Shown piece by piece: positions 7,302-15,701 of a DNA stretch of 64,000 nt. The stretch's first letter is position 1, and each line of letters begins with the position of its first letter. The translations under genes were made by a program, and so were the position numbers. The stretch lies in the NCBI GenBank assembly GCA_902801175.1, contig CADCHF010000002.1, positions 43,335-107,334 on the forward strand, in the 5' to 3' direction. Below the pieces are notes generated by a model. The model was not told where the DNA came from. It did not search any database and saw only the letters and a program-made list of their open reading frames with translations. The stretch comes from an uncultured Coriobacteriaceae bacterium (lineage in GTDB: Bacteria > Actinomycetota > Coriobacteriia > Coriobacteriales > Atopobiaceae).

Positions 7302-8213
7302 CTACACGTCCATGGAAAGGTAGCGCTCGCCGGTGTCGGGCAGAATTGCCACGATGGTCTTTCCGTCATAGTTGCCCGTGGCCACCAGGTCGATTGCCGC
7401 AGACACCGCCGCTCCTGCCGAGATGCCCACAAAGACGCCGAGCTCAAGGGCAAGACGCTTCTTGGTGGCAATGGCGTCGTCGGAGACAACTTGACGGACC
7501 TCGTCCACCACACTGGCGTCGTAGGTCTTGGGCACAAAGCCCGCGCCAATGCCCTGGATGCGGTGCGGACCAGGCTTGCCGCCAGAGAGCACGGGAGACT
7601 CGGCGGGCTCCACGGCCACAACCTGCACGTCTGCACGTTGCTCCTTGAGGTACTTGCCCGTGCCCGACACGGTGCCGCCGGTGCCAACGCCCGAAACAAG
7701 CACGTCAACGCTGCCTTCGGTGGCCTCCCAGATCTCGGGACCGGTGGTCTCGTAATGAGCCCGCGGGTTGGCAGGGTTCACAAACTGGCCGGCAATGATG
7801 GAGCCTTCGATCTCTTTCTGCAGCTCGTCGGCCCTAGCGACCGCACCAGACATTCCTGCAGCGCCAGGGGTCAGGACCAGCTCGGCGCCATAGGCTGCTG
7901 CCAGCTTGCGACGCTCGATGGACATGGTCTCGGGCATGACCAAGATCATGTGGTACCCGCGCTCCGCCGCAATCATGGCAAGGCCCACACCGGTGTTACC
8001 GCTCGTGGGTTCGATGATGGTCCCGCCGGGCTTGAGCGTTCCGTCGGCCTCGGCTGCGTCGACCATGGCGCGGGCAATTCGGTCCTTGACAGAGCCGCCC
8101 GGATTTGCCGCCTCGCGCTTGCCGAGCAGCGTGGCGCGACCGTCAACAAGAGCAGAGAGGTCAACGAGCGGAGTGGAGCCAATAAGGTCCTCGATCTTGG
8201 TTGCGTACGACAT
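7302..8213 (-). CDS. cysK: Cysteine synthase (O-acetylserine sulfhydrylase)
   Basis: This 303-residue PLP enzyme makes cysteine from O-acetylserine and sulfide in the cytosol. The PLP lysine lies in GGSVKDR (Lys43), the phosphate/substrate loop TSGNTGVG follows, and the C-terminal PDTGERYLS motif is present. Length and motif order are normal for CysK/CysM. The start ATG at 8211-8213 is preceded by AAGGAGG; longer in-frame starts lack a site. It is monocistronic, with its own terminator and a long leader of about 180 nt. Confidence 0.95.
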   Translation of the reverse strand: MSYATKIEDLIGSTPLVDLSALVDGRATLLGKREAANPGGSVKDRIARAMVDAAEADGTLKPGGTIIEPTSGNTGVGLAMIAAERGYHMILVMPETMSIERRKLAAAYGAELVLTPGAAGMSGAVARADELQKEIEGSIIAGQFVNPANPRAHYETTGPEIWEATEGSVDVLVSGVGTGGTVSGTGKYLKEQRADVQVVAVEPAESPVLSGGKPGPHRIQGIGAGFVPKTYDASVVDEVRQVVSDDAIATKKRLALELGVFVGISAGAAVSAAIDLVATGNYDGKTIVAILPDTGERYLSMDV

Positions 8214-8526
8214 AAAGAGCCTCCTTAAGGCATGTGTCAACAGCAGGCAGCACGGCCCGCGACTCAATAAGTTTCAGTGGAAGATCTGACGTTTACGCCC
8301 GAGTCATCGCTAGCAGCAGGTGCCAGCCACCCAAGACCCGGGCCTAGAACACGTGCAACAAGCCTTTGCTATGTCCATCATCGTCAACATGGATAATATC
8401 CTACCCACTCGCTAGGGATTGTCAACAGCAAGCGTGTTACAAGTGAGAGAACGGGCTCTATCGGTTTTTCCTAATGACTTTTGTGCCGCACGCGGCCACA
8501 CGGGGCCAATGACGGCCCTTGCCGCC
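8214..8526 (-). promoter_or_regulatory. cysK promoter and long 5' leader
   Basis: On the minus strand a TTGACA -35 (8420-8425) is followed after 16 bases by TAGGAT (8398-8403). A short palindrome, GGATA-A-TATCC (8391-8401), overlaps the -10. That would leave a leader of about 180 nt containing several GC-rich stems near 8310-8345. I could not match it to a T-box, SAM or other known riboswitch. The part above 8430 holds the 3' flank of the acyltransferase gene with weak hairpins and no clear terminator. Confidence 0.45.
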
Positions 8527-9588
8527 TTACAGCTTGTCGCGGAAGGGCGGCAAAAGGCGCAGCGCCCACACCATGGCAACCGAGGCCACCAGCGGCACCA
8601 CTATTGCCACGAGGTCGGCCGCCACAACAGGGAGCCTTCCCATGTCGATGACCCTCACCAAGGCATGCTGCGCGGCAGGATGCAGCAGGTAGATGCCAAA
8701 GCTGTAGTCGGCAAGAAGCTTGACTGCGCCCCCGTCCCTCACAGGCTTCTCGCAATAGTGCTCAAAGGCGGCAAACACCGCAATTGCGTAGGGCACCACA
8801 ACCGCATGCTCGGGAAGCGACATCCAAGAGTCGTGGTACACGACCCTAAGGATCAGCATGAGCAACAGTGAGCCTGCGCCAGCCAGCGCCACTTGCCTGT
8901 TAAGGCGCACATAACGATGGACCGCGTATCCTGCAACGTACCACGCGAGGTCGGCAGCAAGGTCCAACGGAGACCACAGAAGCACGCCCACGAGGGTCCC
9001 CAGCGTATTGACGCCCTGCATGAGCAGGAACATGCCTGCCACCACAGCGAGCAGCTCGCGACGCGACGCCTGCGCCACGTAGGGCCTTATTACCGGGGTA
9101 ATGAGATAGAAGCCAATGAGTCGGTAAACAAACCACAGGTGGTCCCACGATTTGCCACGCAGCAGGTTTAAGAATGCCTCGAGGACCACCGCAGGGCCAA
9201 GCGACCCCACCTCGAGAGCCTCCTCAACAATGCAGAAGGCAAAGCCTATGGTAAGCAGCACAAAGACGAGCCGCCACACGTGCCGCCCGATTTTATTCCA
9301 GCTCACATCGCGCGCCGGGTCGAGCATAAGGGCACCAGACATCATGAAGAAGGCCGGTACCGCCCAACGCGTGAGCACGATGGAGACCCATGCCTCGGCC
9401 GTGTCGCGCAAAAAGGTGATACTCGCTGGGTCGCTCGCCTTCTGCACGGTAATGAAGGCGTGCAGTATGACGATGGCCACGGCGCCAAATGCCCTCATCC
9501 ACACAAAGGAATGGATGGTGGCCGGCCGACTGCTGGAAGCCTGCTGCACGGAGGACATCTCGCCCTCTTGGTAATCTGTCATAGCCAC
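8527..9588 (-). CDS. Acyltransferase-3 family membrane protein
   Basis: This 353-residue protein is built of about ten hydrophobic segments and belongs to the acyltransferase-3 family, which O-acetylates or otherwise acylates surface glycans. Features seen are the N-terminal FVWMRAFGAVAIVILHAF helix with the conserved His, a TRWAVPAFFMMSGALML segment, and KSWDHLWFVYRLIGFYLITP. The start is taken as the GTG at 9586-9588, seven bases after AGGAG; an ATG two codons later is also possible. A second member of the family lies at 15702-16778. The glycan acceptor is unknown. Confidence 0.85.
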   Translation of the reverse strand: MAMTDYQEGEMSSVQQASSSRPATIHSFVWMRAFGAVAIVILHAFITVQKASDPASITFLRDTAEAWVSIVLTRWAVPAFFMMSGALMLDPARDVSWNKIGRHVWRLVFVLLTIGFAFCIVEEALEVGSLGPAVVLEAFLNLLRGKSWDHLWFVYRLIGFYLITPVIRPYVAQASRRELLAVVAGMFLLMQGVNTLGTLVGVLLWSPLDLAADLAWYVAGYAVHRYVRLNRQVALAGAGSLLLMLILRVVYHDSWMSLPEHAVVVPYAIAVFAAFEHYCEKPVRDGGAVKLLADYSFGIYLLHPAAQHALVRVIDMGRLPVVAADLVAIVVPLVASVAMVWALRLLPPFRDKL

Positions 9589-9714
9589 TGTCACACTCCT
9601 CTCATGCGATCTGAGGCCGTCTGCTTTTGGCACAAGCCCCAAGGGCATCCCTTTGCTCAGGCCGCGGGCCTGCCGCAATGGCGCTCCGATGGGTCTGCGC
9701 AGCCAGTTTTGCAT

Positions 9715-9740
9715 GGCGGCAGGTACAAATACCTGCCGCC
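9715..9740. terminator. Hairpin at the end of the asp23 operon
   Basis: A perfect 11-bp stem (GGCGGCAGGTA at 9715-9725 with 9730-9740) has a 4-nt loop and lies 72 bases past the asp23 stop. It lacks a U tract on either strand, so its role as a terminator is likely but not certain. Confidence 0.5.
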
Positions 9741-9811
9741 ACATGCTAGCAATCTAGTTTGAGGCGGCCGTCAGCAGGGCTCGCCTCGGGCTTGCTCGCC
9801 CTAGGGCTCCC

Positions 9812-10384
9812 CTACTCGGCGGCCTCCTGGTCGGCCTCGGGCTCAGCCTCGACCTCGGGCTCGGGCTCGGCGGCCTCGGGCAGGGCCTCGGGCTCGTCGG
9901 CAACAGGAAGCTTGGGCTGACGTGCCTCGATCTCCTCGGGGGTAAGAACGTCCTCGATGCGCAGGTTGACGCCAGCAACCTCCAGGCCCGTCATGCCGGT
10001 GACCTGCTTGACAATGGCGTTCTTGACGTCCTCAAAGACCTGCGGAGCGTAGGAGCCGTAGGCAATCAGCACCGAGACGTTCACGCGCACGGCGCTGTCG
10101 GGGGTGACCTCAACGCTCACGCCGCGGCGAGCGTCGCGCATGCCAAAGGCATCCTGCACACGGTTGAGCAGGCCGCCCTTCATGTCCACCACGCCAGGCA
10201 CGTCGCGCATGGCCAGGGCAACGATCTTCTCGATAACGCCGTTCGAGAAGGTCAGGGAGTCCTCGGAGTCAAGGTCCTCATCGTCCTCAAGGTCGATGCC
10301 GTCGTCCTCGAGCCCCTCGGTGTCTGCGACCAGCTCTTCCTCGTCGAGCTTGACGTCCACGTCGTTCTTGTCGGCAGTGCTCAT
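9812..10384 (-). CDS. Asp23/Gls24 family envelope stress protein
   Basis: This 190-residue protein has a central Asp23/Gls24 domain (about residues 45-150): GVIEKIVALAMRDVPGV, then SVEVTPDSAVRVNVSVLIAYG and AIVKQVTGMTGLEVAGVN. It is flanked by a very acidic N-terminal 40 residues and an acidic Glu/Pro/Ala tail. In Staphylococcus, Asp23 is a membrane-tethered protein anchored by AmaP and linked to cell envelope homeostasis. Here it is the last gene of the amaP-DUF2273-asp23 operon, which supports the same partnership. AAGGAG precedes the ATG. Confidence 0.9.
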   Translation of the reverse strand: MSTADKNDVDVKLDEEELVADTEGLEDDGIDLEDDEDLDSEDSLTFSNGVIEKIVALAMRDVPGVVDMKGGLLNRVQDAFGMRDARRGVSVEVTPDSAVRVNVSVLIAYGSYAPQVFEDVKNAIVKQVTGMTGLEVAGVNLRIEDVLTPEEIEARQPKLPVADEPEALPEAAEPEPEVEAEPEADQEAAE

Positions 10385-10481
10385 CTTGCATCTCCTTCCG
10401 GGCTCTGTGCCCTGTCTTGACCTACAACCTCATCTGTTGTCCCGCATGCATGCCGCACATGTGGGAGTCGAACATCAACCA

Positions 10482-11072
10482 CTACTCGTTATCGGACCCC
10501 TGCAGCGCACTTATCAGGCGGCGCACCGTTCTGATGATCTTTGGATCGCCGTCAAGCGCCTGGCCAAGCGCCACGCCCACCACAATGAGCGCAGACACGA
10601 AAAGCATCTGCCAGAACCCAACGACAAAGATCATGATTGCCATGACAAGACCAGCAATGCCGCCATACACGGCATGCTCGTTGCCCGGGAACATGCGAGA
10701 CACCCAGCCAGCCACGCCACCGGTGGCCTGCGCTGCCTGGGGCTCTTGTTTGGCTGCCACCTCGGGCTCGCTCTTGGCATCGCTTGGCTCTTCGCGCACG
10801 GCGGATGACTCAACGGCGGCATGTGGCGCCTTTGCAGAGGCATGGCCGCTTGTCTCGACCTTTGGCGCACTCTTCTTGGGAGCGGGCGCTGAGGCTGCCT
10901 CAACCTTTGGCGTGCTCTTCTTGAGAGCTGGCGCAGCATCTGCCTTGGGTGCCTCGGGCTCAGGGGCCGCGCTAACCTCAGGAACCTCCTGGCTCAAAGC
11001 CGCTTCGTCTTTTGCTTCGGGTGCGCCAGTGGTCACACCCTCAATGCGAATGGGAGCCTTCTTTGCCGCCAT
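10482..11072 (-). CDS. DUF2273-domain membrane protein with long Ala/Pro/Lys N-terminus
   Basis: The last about 65 residues of this 196-residue protein match the small DUF2273 membrane protein family, with two hydrophobic stretches (GGIAGLVMAIMIFVVGFWQ and LFVSALIVVGVALGQALDG). DUF2273 proteins are usually about 60 residues and sit between amaP and asp23. Here the domain carries an added region of about 120 residues rich in Ala, Pro, Lys and Glu with near-repeats (KKSTPKVEAASAPAPKKSAPKVE). Such a flexible charged arm could span the cytoplasmic side of the Asp23 layer; that is inference. It begins two bases after the amaP stop. Confidence 0.82.
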   Translation of the reverse strand: MAAKKAPIRIEGVTTGAPEAKDEAALSQEVPEVSAAPEPEAPKADAAPALKKSTPKVEAASAPAPKKSAPKVETSGHASAKAPHAAVESSAVREEPSDAKSEPEVAAKQEPQAAQATGGVAGWVSRMFPGNEHAVYGGIAGLVMAIMIFVVGFWQMLFVSALIVVGVALGQALDGDPKIIRTVRRLISALQGSDNE

Positions 11073-11074
11073 GG

Positions 11075-11782
11075 CTACACCTCACCTTCGGCGTTGGCTG
11101 ACGAGTCGCTCGCAGTCGTATCCGTCTGGCCCATGGGAACCGTAATGCCGCCCTCGTCCTCGTCTTCCTTTTGGGACAGGCGGTCGTACACCGACTGCGG
11201 AATCTGCAGGGGGGCCTGGCCTCCGTCAAGGCTCTCAACATCCTCGTAGGTGGGCTCGACCTCAATGGGCTGCTCGGCCTCGAGGAACTCGATGTTCACG
11301 CGATTGACCTTGTCACCACAGATGGTGGACAGACCAGAGATGAGCTCGTCGTGGATGCGCGAGCCCTCTTGTGTGAGGTTGACCGTGTGCCTGGGCCTGA
11401 TACGCAGGTCAACGTTGACCCCGCCACGCTTCTTGGCGCCCACGCGCACGCGCTCGGCAACAAAGCGTCCGTCGGACTCAACCACGTGACTCGCCTGCGA
11501 CTGGATGGCAGCCGTCGTAACGGTGATCTGGTCGTGCCCAGAGCGATTGATGACCACCGTCTTGCGCTGGCGCGGCGTAAAGAGTCCGCGCAAAAGGGTG
11601 ACGATCACCCCAAGCGCCGTGACGCAAAACACCACCTGCAACGCCGTCCAGTAGTAGTAGTTGTCAAGAAGGGCCGTTGCCTGCTCGCGGAACGGTCCGA
11701 CCCAGGGGAGCGCCAGGGCACACAGGCAGAGCACTCCGCAGAGTCCAAACACCGTCAGACAAAGCCTTTTGATGCCACCCAT
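11075..11782 (-). CDS. amaP: AmaP, membrane anchor of Asp23
   Basis: This 235-residue protein has two N-terminal transmembrane segments (LCLTVFGLCGVLCLCALALP and YYYWTALQVVFCVTALGVIVTLL). A soluble region with the Asp23-like fold typical of AmaP follows (VVINRSGHDQITVTTAAIQSQ, RIRPRHTVNLTQEGSRIHDEL), then an acidic C-terminal tail. The ATG at 11780-11782 is chosen because GGGAGG precedes it; an upstream ATG in frame has none. First gene of the three-gene alkaline-shock-type operon. In Staphylococcus, AmaP recruits Asp23 to the membrane. Confidence 0.87.
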   Translation of the reverse strand: MGGIKRLCLTVFGLCGVLCLCALALPWVGPFREQATALLDNYYYWTALQVVFCVTALGVIVTLLRGLFTPRQRKTVVINRSGHDQITVTTAAIQSQASHVVESDGRFVAERVRVGAKKRGGVNVDLRIRPRHTVNLTQEGSRIHDELISGLSTICGDKVNRVNIEFLEAEQPIEVEPTYEDVESLDGGQAPLQIPQSVYDRLSQKEDEDEGGITVPMGQTDTTASDSSANAEGEV

Positions 11783-11933
11783 TGGCGCCTCCCGTTCAAT
11801 CGCTCCCATTGGAACGCATGATACCTGCAACAGAGCATAGCCTATTGTGGCACAGCAGGCTCATCGTGGCATCGGTCGACTGCGAGCGGACTGCCCGAAG
11901 GCAGGAGGTTGTGGCGCCCCATAAGCCCAAACT

Positions 11934-13370
11934 TTAGCCGAGGGCCCCCTGCACGGTCGCTGGGTCCTCGCCGCGTTCGATGACGTCCATCATGCGGGCA
12001 AGCCCCTCCTCGTCGGCAATCACGTAGCTGACCCCGTCCACCATTGCCGTGGTCGAGGGCACGGTCGCCTGGTAAATCTTTGCGCCGCCGCCGATCTTGA
12101 GCCTGAGCATGAGCGGCATGATGGAGTACATGCGCATGCTCGTGGACACGAGGCCGCCCATATGGCTCACCACACCGGGCAGCTTGAACGGCGAGAGCGA
12201 GAGCGTCTTGTGCATGAGGGCCTCAATAAGGATGCGCTGATCCTTTTGCCGCTGGTAGTCGCCCATGTCAAAGCCGTGTCTCACGCGCGAGAAGAGCAGG
12301 GCGGTGTGGCCGTCCATCTCCTGTGGGCCAGCGTCCATGATGAGCCCCGTGTACTCGGGGTCATAGACCGGAACTGGCACGTCGACCGTCACGCCCCCAA
12401 GGTAGTCAACAAGGCTCTCGACACCGTCAAAGCGGACGATGGCGACCTGCGAGATAGGCACGTCACAGAGCTGCTTTACCGCCTTCACGGCCCCTGCCAC
12501 CCCACCAAAGGCATAGGCAGCGTTGATCTTTTGGGTGCCATAGCCCTCTATTTCGACCATCGTGTCTCGAGGGATGGAGAGCATCGTGATCTTGCCGGCA
12601 AACATGTCGATCCTCGCAAGGATCATTGTGTCGGTACGCGATATCTCGTCGCCCTCGCGCGCGTCCGAACCAAGCGCCAGCACGTAGTAGGGACTGCCGG
12701 GGATGTGGAACGAGAGCTCGTGCGAGACCCCGTCGGCCTCACTGCCCTTGAAGGCGATTGCCCTGTCGATAGGACCAAACACAATCAGGTAGAACGCCAC
12801 GATGGCGGCAATCACAAGAAACAGGCTCACCAGCGGCTTTCTGGAACCACCGCTACCAGAGCCGCGCCCATAGGAACGCTGCTCGCGCTCCCACGCACGA
12901 GCCTCGGCCGCTCCTGCGCGCTCGCGGCCCCTGTTCTCGCGTGCAAGGCGCATACGGCGCTTGAGCGAGGTGGCAACACCGCTGCGCTTGCTCACGACGG
13001 CACCGCCCTTTGGCGACTGCTCTCGCTCGTCGCGAGTCCGGCGGATGATGGTGCGGTCGTTGAGGTCGCGCTGCGGCACATCGGCAGCACGTGCGGGACG
13101 CCGCCTGGCGGACTGCCTGTCAACGGCCTGACCCGAGCGCCGCGTGGTGGCGCGACCGCCACCCGATCCCGTTCTGCGCGCTGGGGCCGCCTGTCTACGT
13201 CGAGACTCCTCGGCACGCTCGGCGGCCTCCTGCTCGGAGGCCTTCCTCAGGGCATCGGGCCTATACGAGTCTCGGCTCAGGTCCCTTGCCTCGCGCGCCT
13301 CCTGCTGTGTTGCCTTGCGAGCACCGTCCGCACGGTAGTTGGACCTGCGGAGGTCATCGTAGCTGCTCAT
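11934..13370 (-). CDS. LCP (LytR-CpsA-Psr) family protein
   Basis: This 478-residue protein is a type II membrane protein. A basic cytoplasmic region of about 178 residues precedes a transmembrane helix (about 180-199) and an extracellular LCP domain (about 225-450), with ALGSDARE, SRTDTMILARID and SIPRDTMV, the Arg/Asp residues that bind polyprenyl pyrophosphate. LCP enzymes transfer lipid-linked glycopolymers to peptidoglycan. The first 50 residues hold a duplicated unit (LRRSNYRADGARKATQQEA and LSRDSYRPDALRKASEQEA). Nothing in the sequence names the polymer, but the dTDP-rhamnose genes at 45.8-48.6 kb make a rhamnose-containing one plausible. Confidence 0.9.
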   Translation of the reverse strand: MSSYDDLRRSNYRADGARKATQQEAREARDLSRDSYRPDALRKASEQEAAERAEESRRRQAAPARRTGSGGGRATTRRSGQAVDRQSARRRPARAADVPQRDLNDRTIIRRTRDEREQSPKGGAVVSKRSGVATSLKRRMRLARENRGRERAGAAEARAWEREQRSYGRGSGSGGSRKPLVSLFLVIAAIVAFYLIVFGPIDRAIAFKGSEADGVSHELSFHIPGSPYYVLALGSDAREGDEISRTDTMILARIDMFAGKITMLSIPRDTMVEIEGYGTQKINAAYAFGGVAGAVKAVKQLCDVPISQVAIVRFDGVESLVDYLGGVTVDVPVPVYDPEYTGLIMDAGPQEMDGHTALLFSRVRHGFDMGDYQRQKDQRILIEALMHKTLSLSPFKLPGVVSHMGGLVSTSMRMYSIMPLMLRLKIGGGAKIYQATVPSTTAMVDGVSYVIADEEGLARMMDVIERGEDPATVQGALG

Positions 13371-13379
13371 TTGTGGCTC

Positions 13380-14378
13380 CTACACAAACTCTGGCTTAAG
13401 GCGCCTACCAGTAAGCAAGTCAACCGCACGGTCGATGTCGCACGCACCGCCCAGCAGCTCACCAACGGTCTCGACCAGCGGCATCTCGACGTTAAGCTCA
13501 GAAGCGCGTGTCAGCAGCGGCTTGACCGCATGAGCACCCTCAACAACGGCATGGCGCTGCTTCTCGTAGTCGGGCACGCTGATGCCCGTCTTGGCAAAGG
13601 TCTCGCCATACATGCCGTTGCGCGAATGCGTTGAGTGACAGGTGACGTCGAGGTCGCCCACGCCCGCAAGACCCATGCAGGTGCGCTCGTCGCCGCCAGA
13701 GGCAATGACCAGGCGGCCGATCTCTGCCAGACCGCGCGTCATGAGCAGCGACTGCGTGTTTGAGCCCAGTCCCAGGCCGCGGGCCATGCCACAGGCAATG
13801 GCCACCACGTTCTTTGCGGCCCCACAAAGACTCGTGCCAATGGGGTCGACCGACGTGTAGAGCCTAAAGAACGAGCCCGACACCAGGCGCTGGAAGAAGC
13901 TGGCGGTACCCAGCGACTGGCTTGCCACCACAGCTCCAGAGAACTGCTCGCACGCAAGCTCCTCGGCGTGATTGGGTCCCGAGAGCACGGCAACGCGCGT
14001 GCAGTCGCCAAGCGCCTCGCCCACCGCCTCAAAGAGGAAGCCGCCCTCGGCCGTGAGGCCCTTGGACAGCAGCATCACAGGGGCGCCGTCCGGCAGGCTC
14101 TGGGCCATTTGCCTGGCCGTCGATGCCACCGCAAAGGAGGGCGTTGCCACGATGGCAGCCGTGGCGCCGCTCACGACCTCCGCGATGTCAGACGAGACCT
14201 CAGCGTGAGATATGTTGAGATCGCTCATGTGGTTTGGGTTATGACCAGTCTCGTTTGCCTCGAAGGCCGCCTCAGGCTCATAGCACCAGAGGCTCACGTC
14301 AAGACCGTTCTGGAGCAGCATGTAGGTCATCGTGGTGCCAAAGGCACCAGCGCCAATAACCGCAACTTTTCCTGCCAT
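13380..14378 (-). CDS. gpsA: Glycerol-3-phosphate dehydrogenase [NAD(P)+]
   Basis: This 332-residue cytosolic enzyme reduces dihydroxyacetone phosphate to sn-glycerol-3-phosphate for phospholipid synthesis. An N-terminal Rossmann GAGAFGTT motif (residues 9-16) binds the nucleotide. The catalytic Lys lies in CGAAKNVVAIACG, and GLAGVGDLDVTCHSTHSRN is the GpsA C-terminal signature. The C-terminal VETVGELLGGACDIDRAVDLLTGR part is normal. It lies nine bases upstream of the LCP gene, co-oriented, so both are probably in one transcript. Confidence 0.95.
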   Translation of the reverse strand: MAGKVAVIGAGAFGTTMTYMLLQNGLDVSLWCYEPEAAFEANETGHNPNHMSDLNISHAEVSSDIAEVVSGATAAIVATPSFAVASTARQMAQSLPDGAPVMLLSKGLTAEGGFLFEAVGEALGDCTRVAVLSGPNHAEELACEQFSGAVVASQSLGTASFFQRLVSGSFFRLYTSVDPIGTSLCGAAKNVVAIACGMARGLGLGSNTQSLLMTRGLAEIGRLVIASGGDERTCMGLAGVGDLDVTCHSTHSRNGMYGETFAKTGISVPDYEKQRHAVVEGAHAVKPLLTRASELNVEMPLVETVGELLGGACDIDRAVDLLTGRRLKPEFV

Positions 14379-14531
14379 GCTATCACTCCCTATATGTTGG
14401 TGCGCCTACATTTGGCGCTGTGGCTCAATCGTAGTGTATGCAGCTCCTGCACGCGCGACGTTTGGGCCCTTACAACCACATACCCACATGTCGCACGCAA
14501 GCGCTGGCTAAATCGCTGCAGAGATGGCAAA

Positions 14532-14559
14532 CGGGACGGCAGCCAAGGCAACCGTCCCG
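14532..14559 (-). terminator. Terminator of yebC
   Basis: The stem CGGGACGG (14532-14539) pairs with CCGTCCCG (14552-14559), followed on the minus strand by TTTG. It lies 34 bases past the yebC stop. Confidence 0.65.
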
Positions 14560-14593
14560 CTCTTATATCTGTGCGCAGTGCGCTAGCTGTCTG

Positions 14594-15391
14594 CTACTCC
14601 TCGTCGAGGGCAGCGGCGATCTCGTCGGTCACGTCCATGGTGTTGTAGACGTTCTGGACATCCTCAAGCTCGTCGAGGCGGTCGGCAAGGCGCTGGACCT
14701 TCTTGGCGTCGGTGACGCTCACGGAGGTGGGGGTGGTGGGAACGCGGGTGAGCTCGGAACCCTTGACCTCGATGCCCTGATCCTCGAGGGCCTTGGCAAC
14801 GGTCTGCATGTTGTCGTAGGCAGTCCAAACGATCCACTCGTCGCCGGCATCCTCGTAGTCGTCGCCACCGGCCTCGGCAACGGCCATCATGAACTCATCC
14901 TCGTCCACGGCGTTCTCGCGATCGGGAATCTTCTTGTCGTCGGACTTGATGACCTTGTCGACAGCGATGGAGCCCTTGCGCTCAAACTGGAAGGCAACCG
15001 AGCCGGAGGTGCCGAGGCTGCCACCTGCATGCGTGAAGGCGGAGCGCACATCGGCGGCGGTGCGGTTCTTGTTGTCGGTCAGGCACTCAACGAAGAAAGC
15101 CACGCCTGCGGGGCCGTAGCCCTCGTAGGTGATCTCGGAGTAGACTGCGGCGTCGGCACCGGAACCAAAGGCCTTGTCGATGGCTGCCTTGATCTTGGCG
15201 TTGGGCATGGAGACCATGCGGGCGCGCTGGATGGCTGCGGCCAGGGAGGCGTTGTTGTCCGGGTTGGGGTCGCCACCGACCTTGGCGGCAACGGTGATGT
15301 TGCGCGAGAGCTTGGAGAACAGCGACGAACGCTTGGCGTCGATGGCTGCCTTCTTGTGCTTGGTGGTTGCCCACTTAGAGTGTCCGGACAT
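14594..15391 (-). CDS. YebC/PmpR family regulator or ribosome-associated protein
   Basis: This 265-residue protein has the YebC N-terminus SGHSKWATTKHKKAAIDAKR, then LSRNITVAAKVGGDPN, a GYGPAGVAFFVECLTDNKNRT segment and a typical acidic C-terminus. YebC proteins were described as DNA-binding regulators and, more recently, as translation factors easing stalls at proline runs in some bacteria. The ATG at 15389-15391 follows AGGAGA; 35 extra upstream codons have no support. A putative minus-strand promoter lies near 15490-15535. Confidence 0.92.
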   Translation of the reverse strand: MSGHSKWATTKHKKAAIDAKRSSLFSKLSRNITVAAKVGGDPNPDNNASLAAAIQRARMVSMPNAKIKAAIDKAFGSGADAAVYSEITYEGYGPAGVAFFVECLTDNKNRTAADVRSAFTHAGGSLGTSGSVAFQFERKGSIAVDKVIKSDDKKIPDRENAVDEDEFMMAVAEAGGDDYEDAGDEWIVWTAYDNMQTVAKALEDQGIEVKGSELTRVPTTPTSVSVTDAKKVQRLADRLDELEDVQNVYNTMDVTDEIAAALDEE

Positions 15392-15701
15392 GCGGTGTCT
15401 CCTATCTTGTGTTGCGCGTCTTTGGCTGACATCGGGCCAAGACCTGCCCGTTTGGCATACCGCGCTGTTTACGTACGAGGTGGAACAAACACGCATACGT
15501 TAGCACTGTTATGGGTGTCTCTTCAAGTTTTCACAGCTATAGACATGCCTTCTTCGCAGCACCAACGCATATGGACGCGTCCCGCGAGGGACCATGTTGC
15601 CACCTTGGGATGAGCTGTAGAATCAGGCGTGAGCACAAGTCGTCGCAAAAGCATAGTTCCGTCCACGACACTTGCGGCACCACGACCACCGAAGGAACGC
15701 C
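15392..15701. promoter_or_regulatory. Divergent promoter region of yebC and acyltransferase
   Basis: This 310-nt gap lies between two divergent genes. On the minus strand TTGAAG (near 15532-15527) followed after about 18 bases by TAACGT is a weak candidate yebC promoter. On the plus strand I see no strong promoter. No ORF here has a ribosome binding site, and I see no repeats. Confidence 0.35.

Noticed and set aside
8214..8390. T-box in the cysK leader because of a GGGTGGC segment
   Set aside because: The segment is not followed by ACCGCG, and no specifier loop or competing terminator is visible.
12162..13634. 490-codon open frame on the plus strand
   Set aside because: Runs antisense across the LCP gene and into gpsA; no domain and no binding site.
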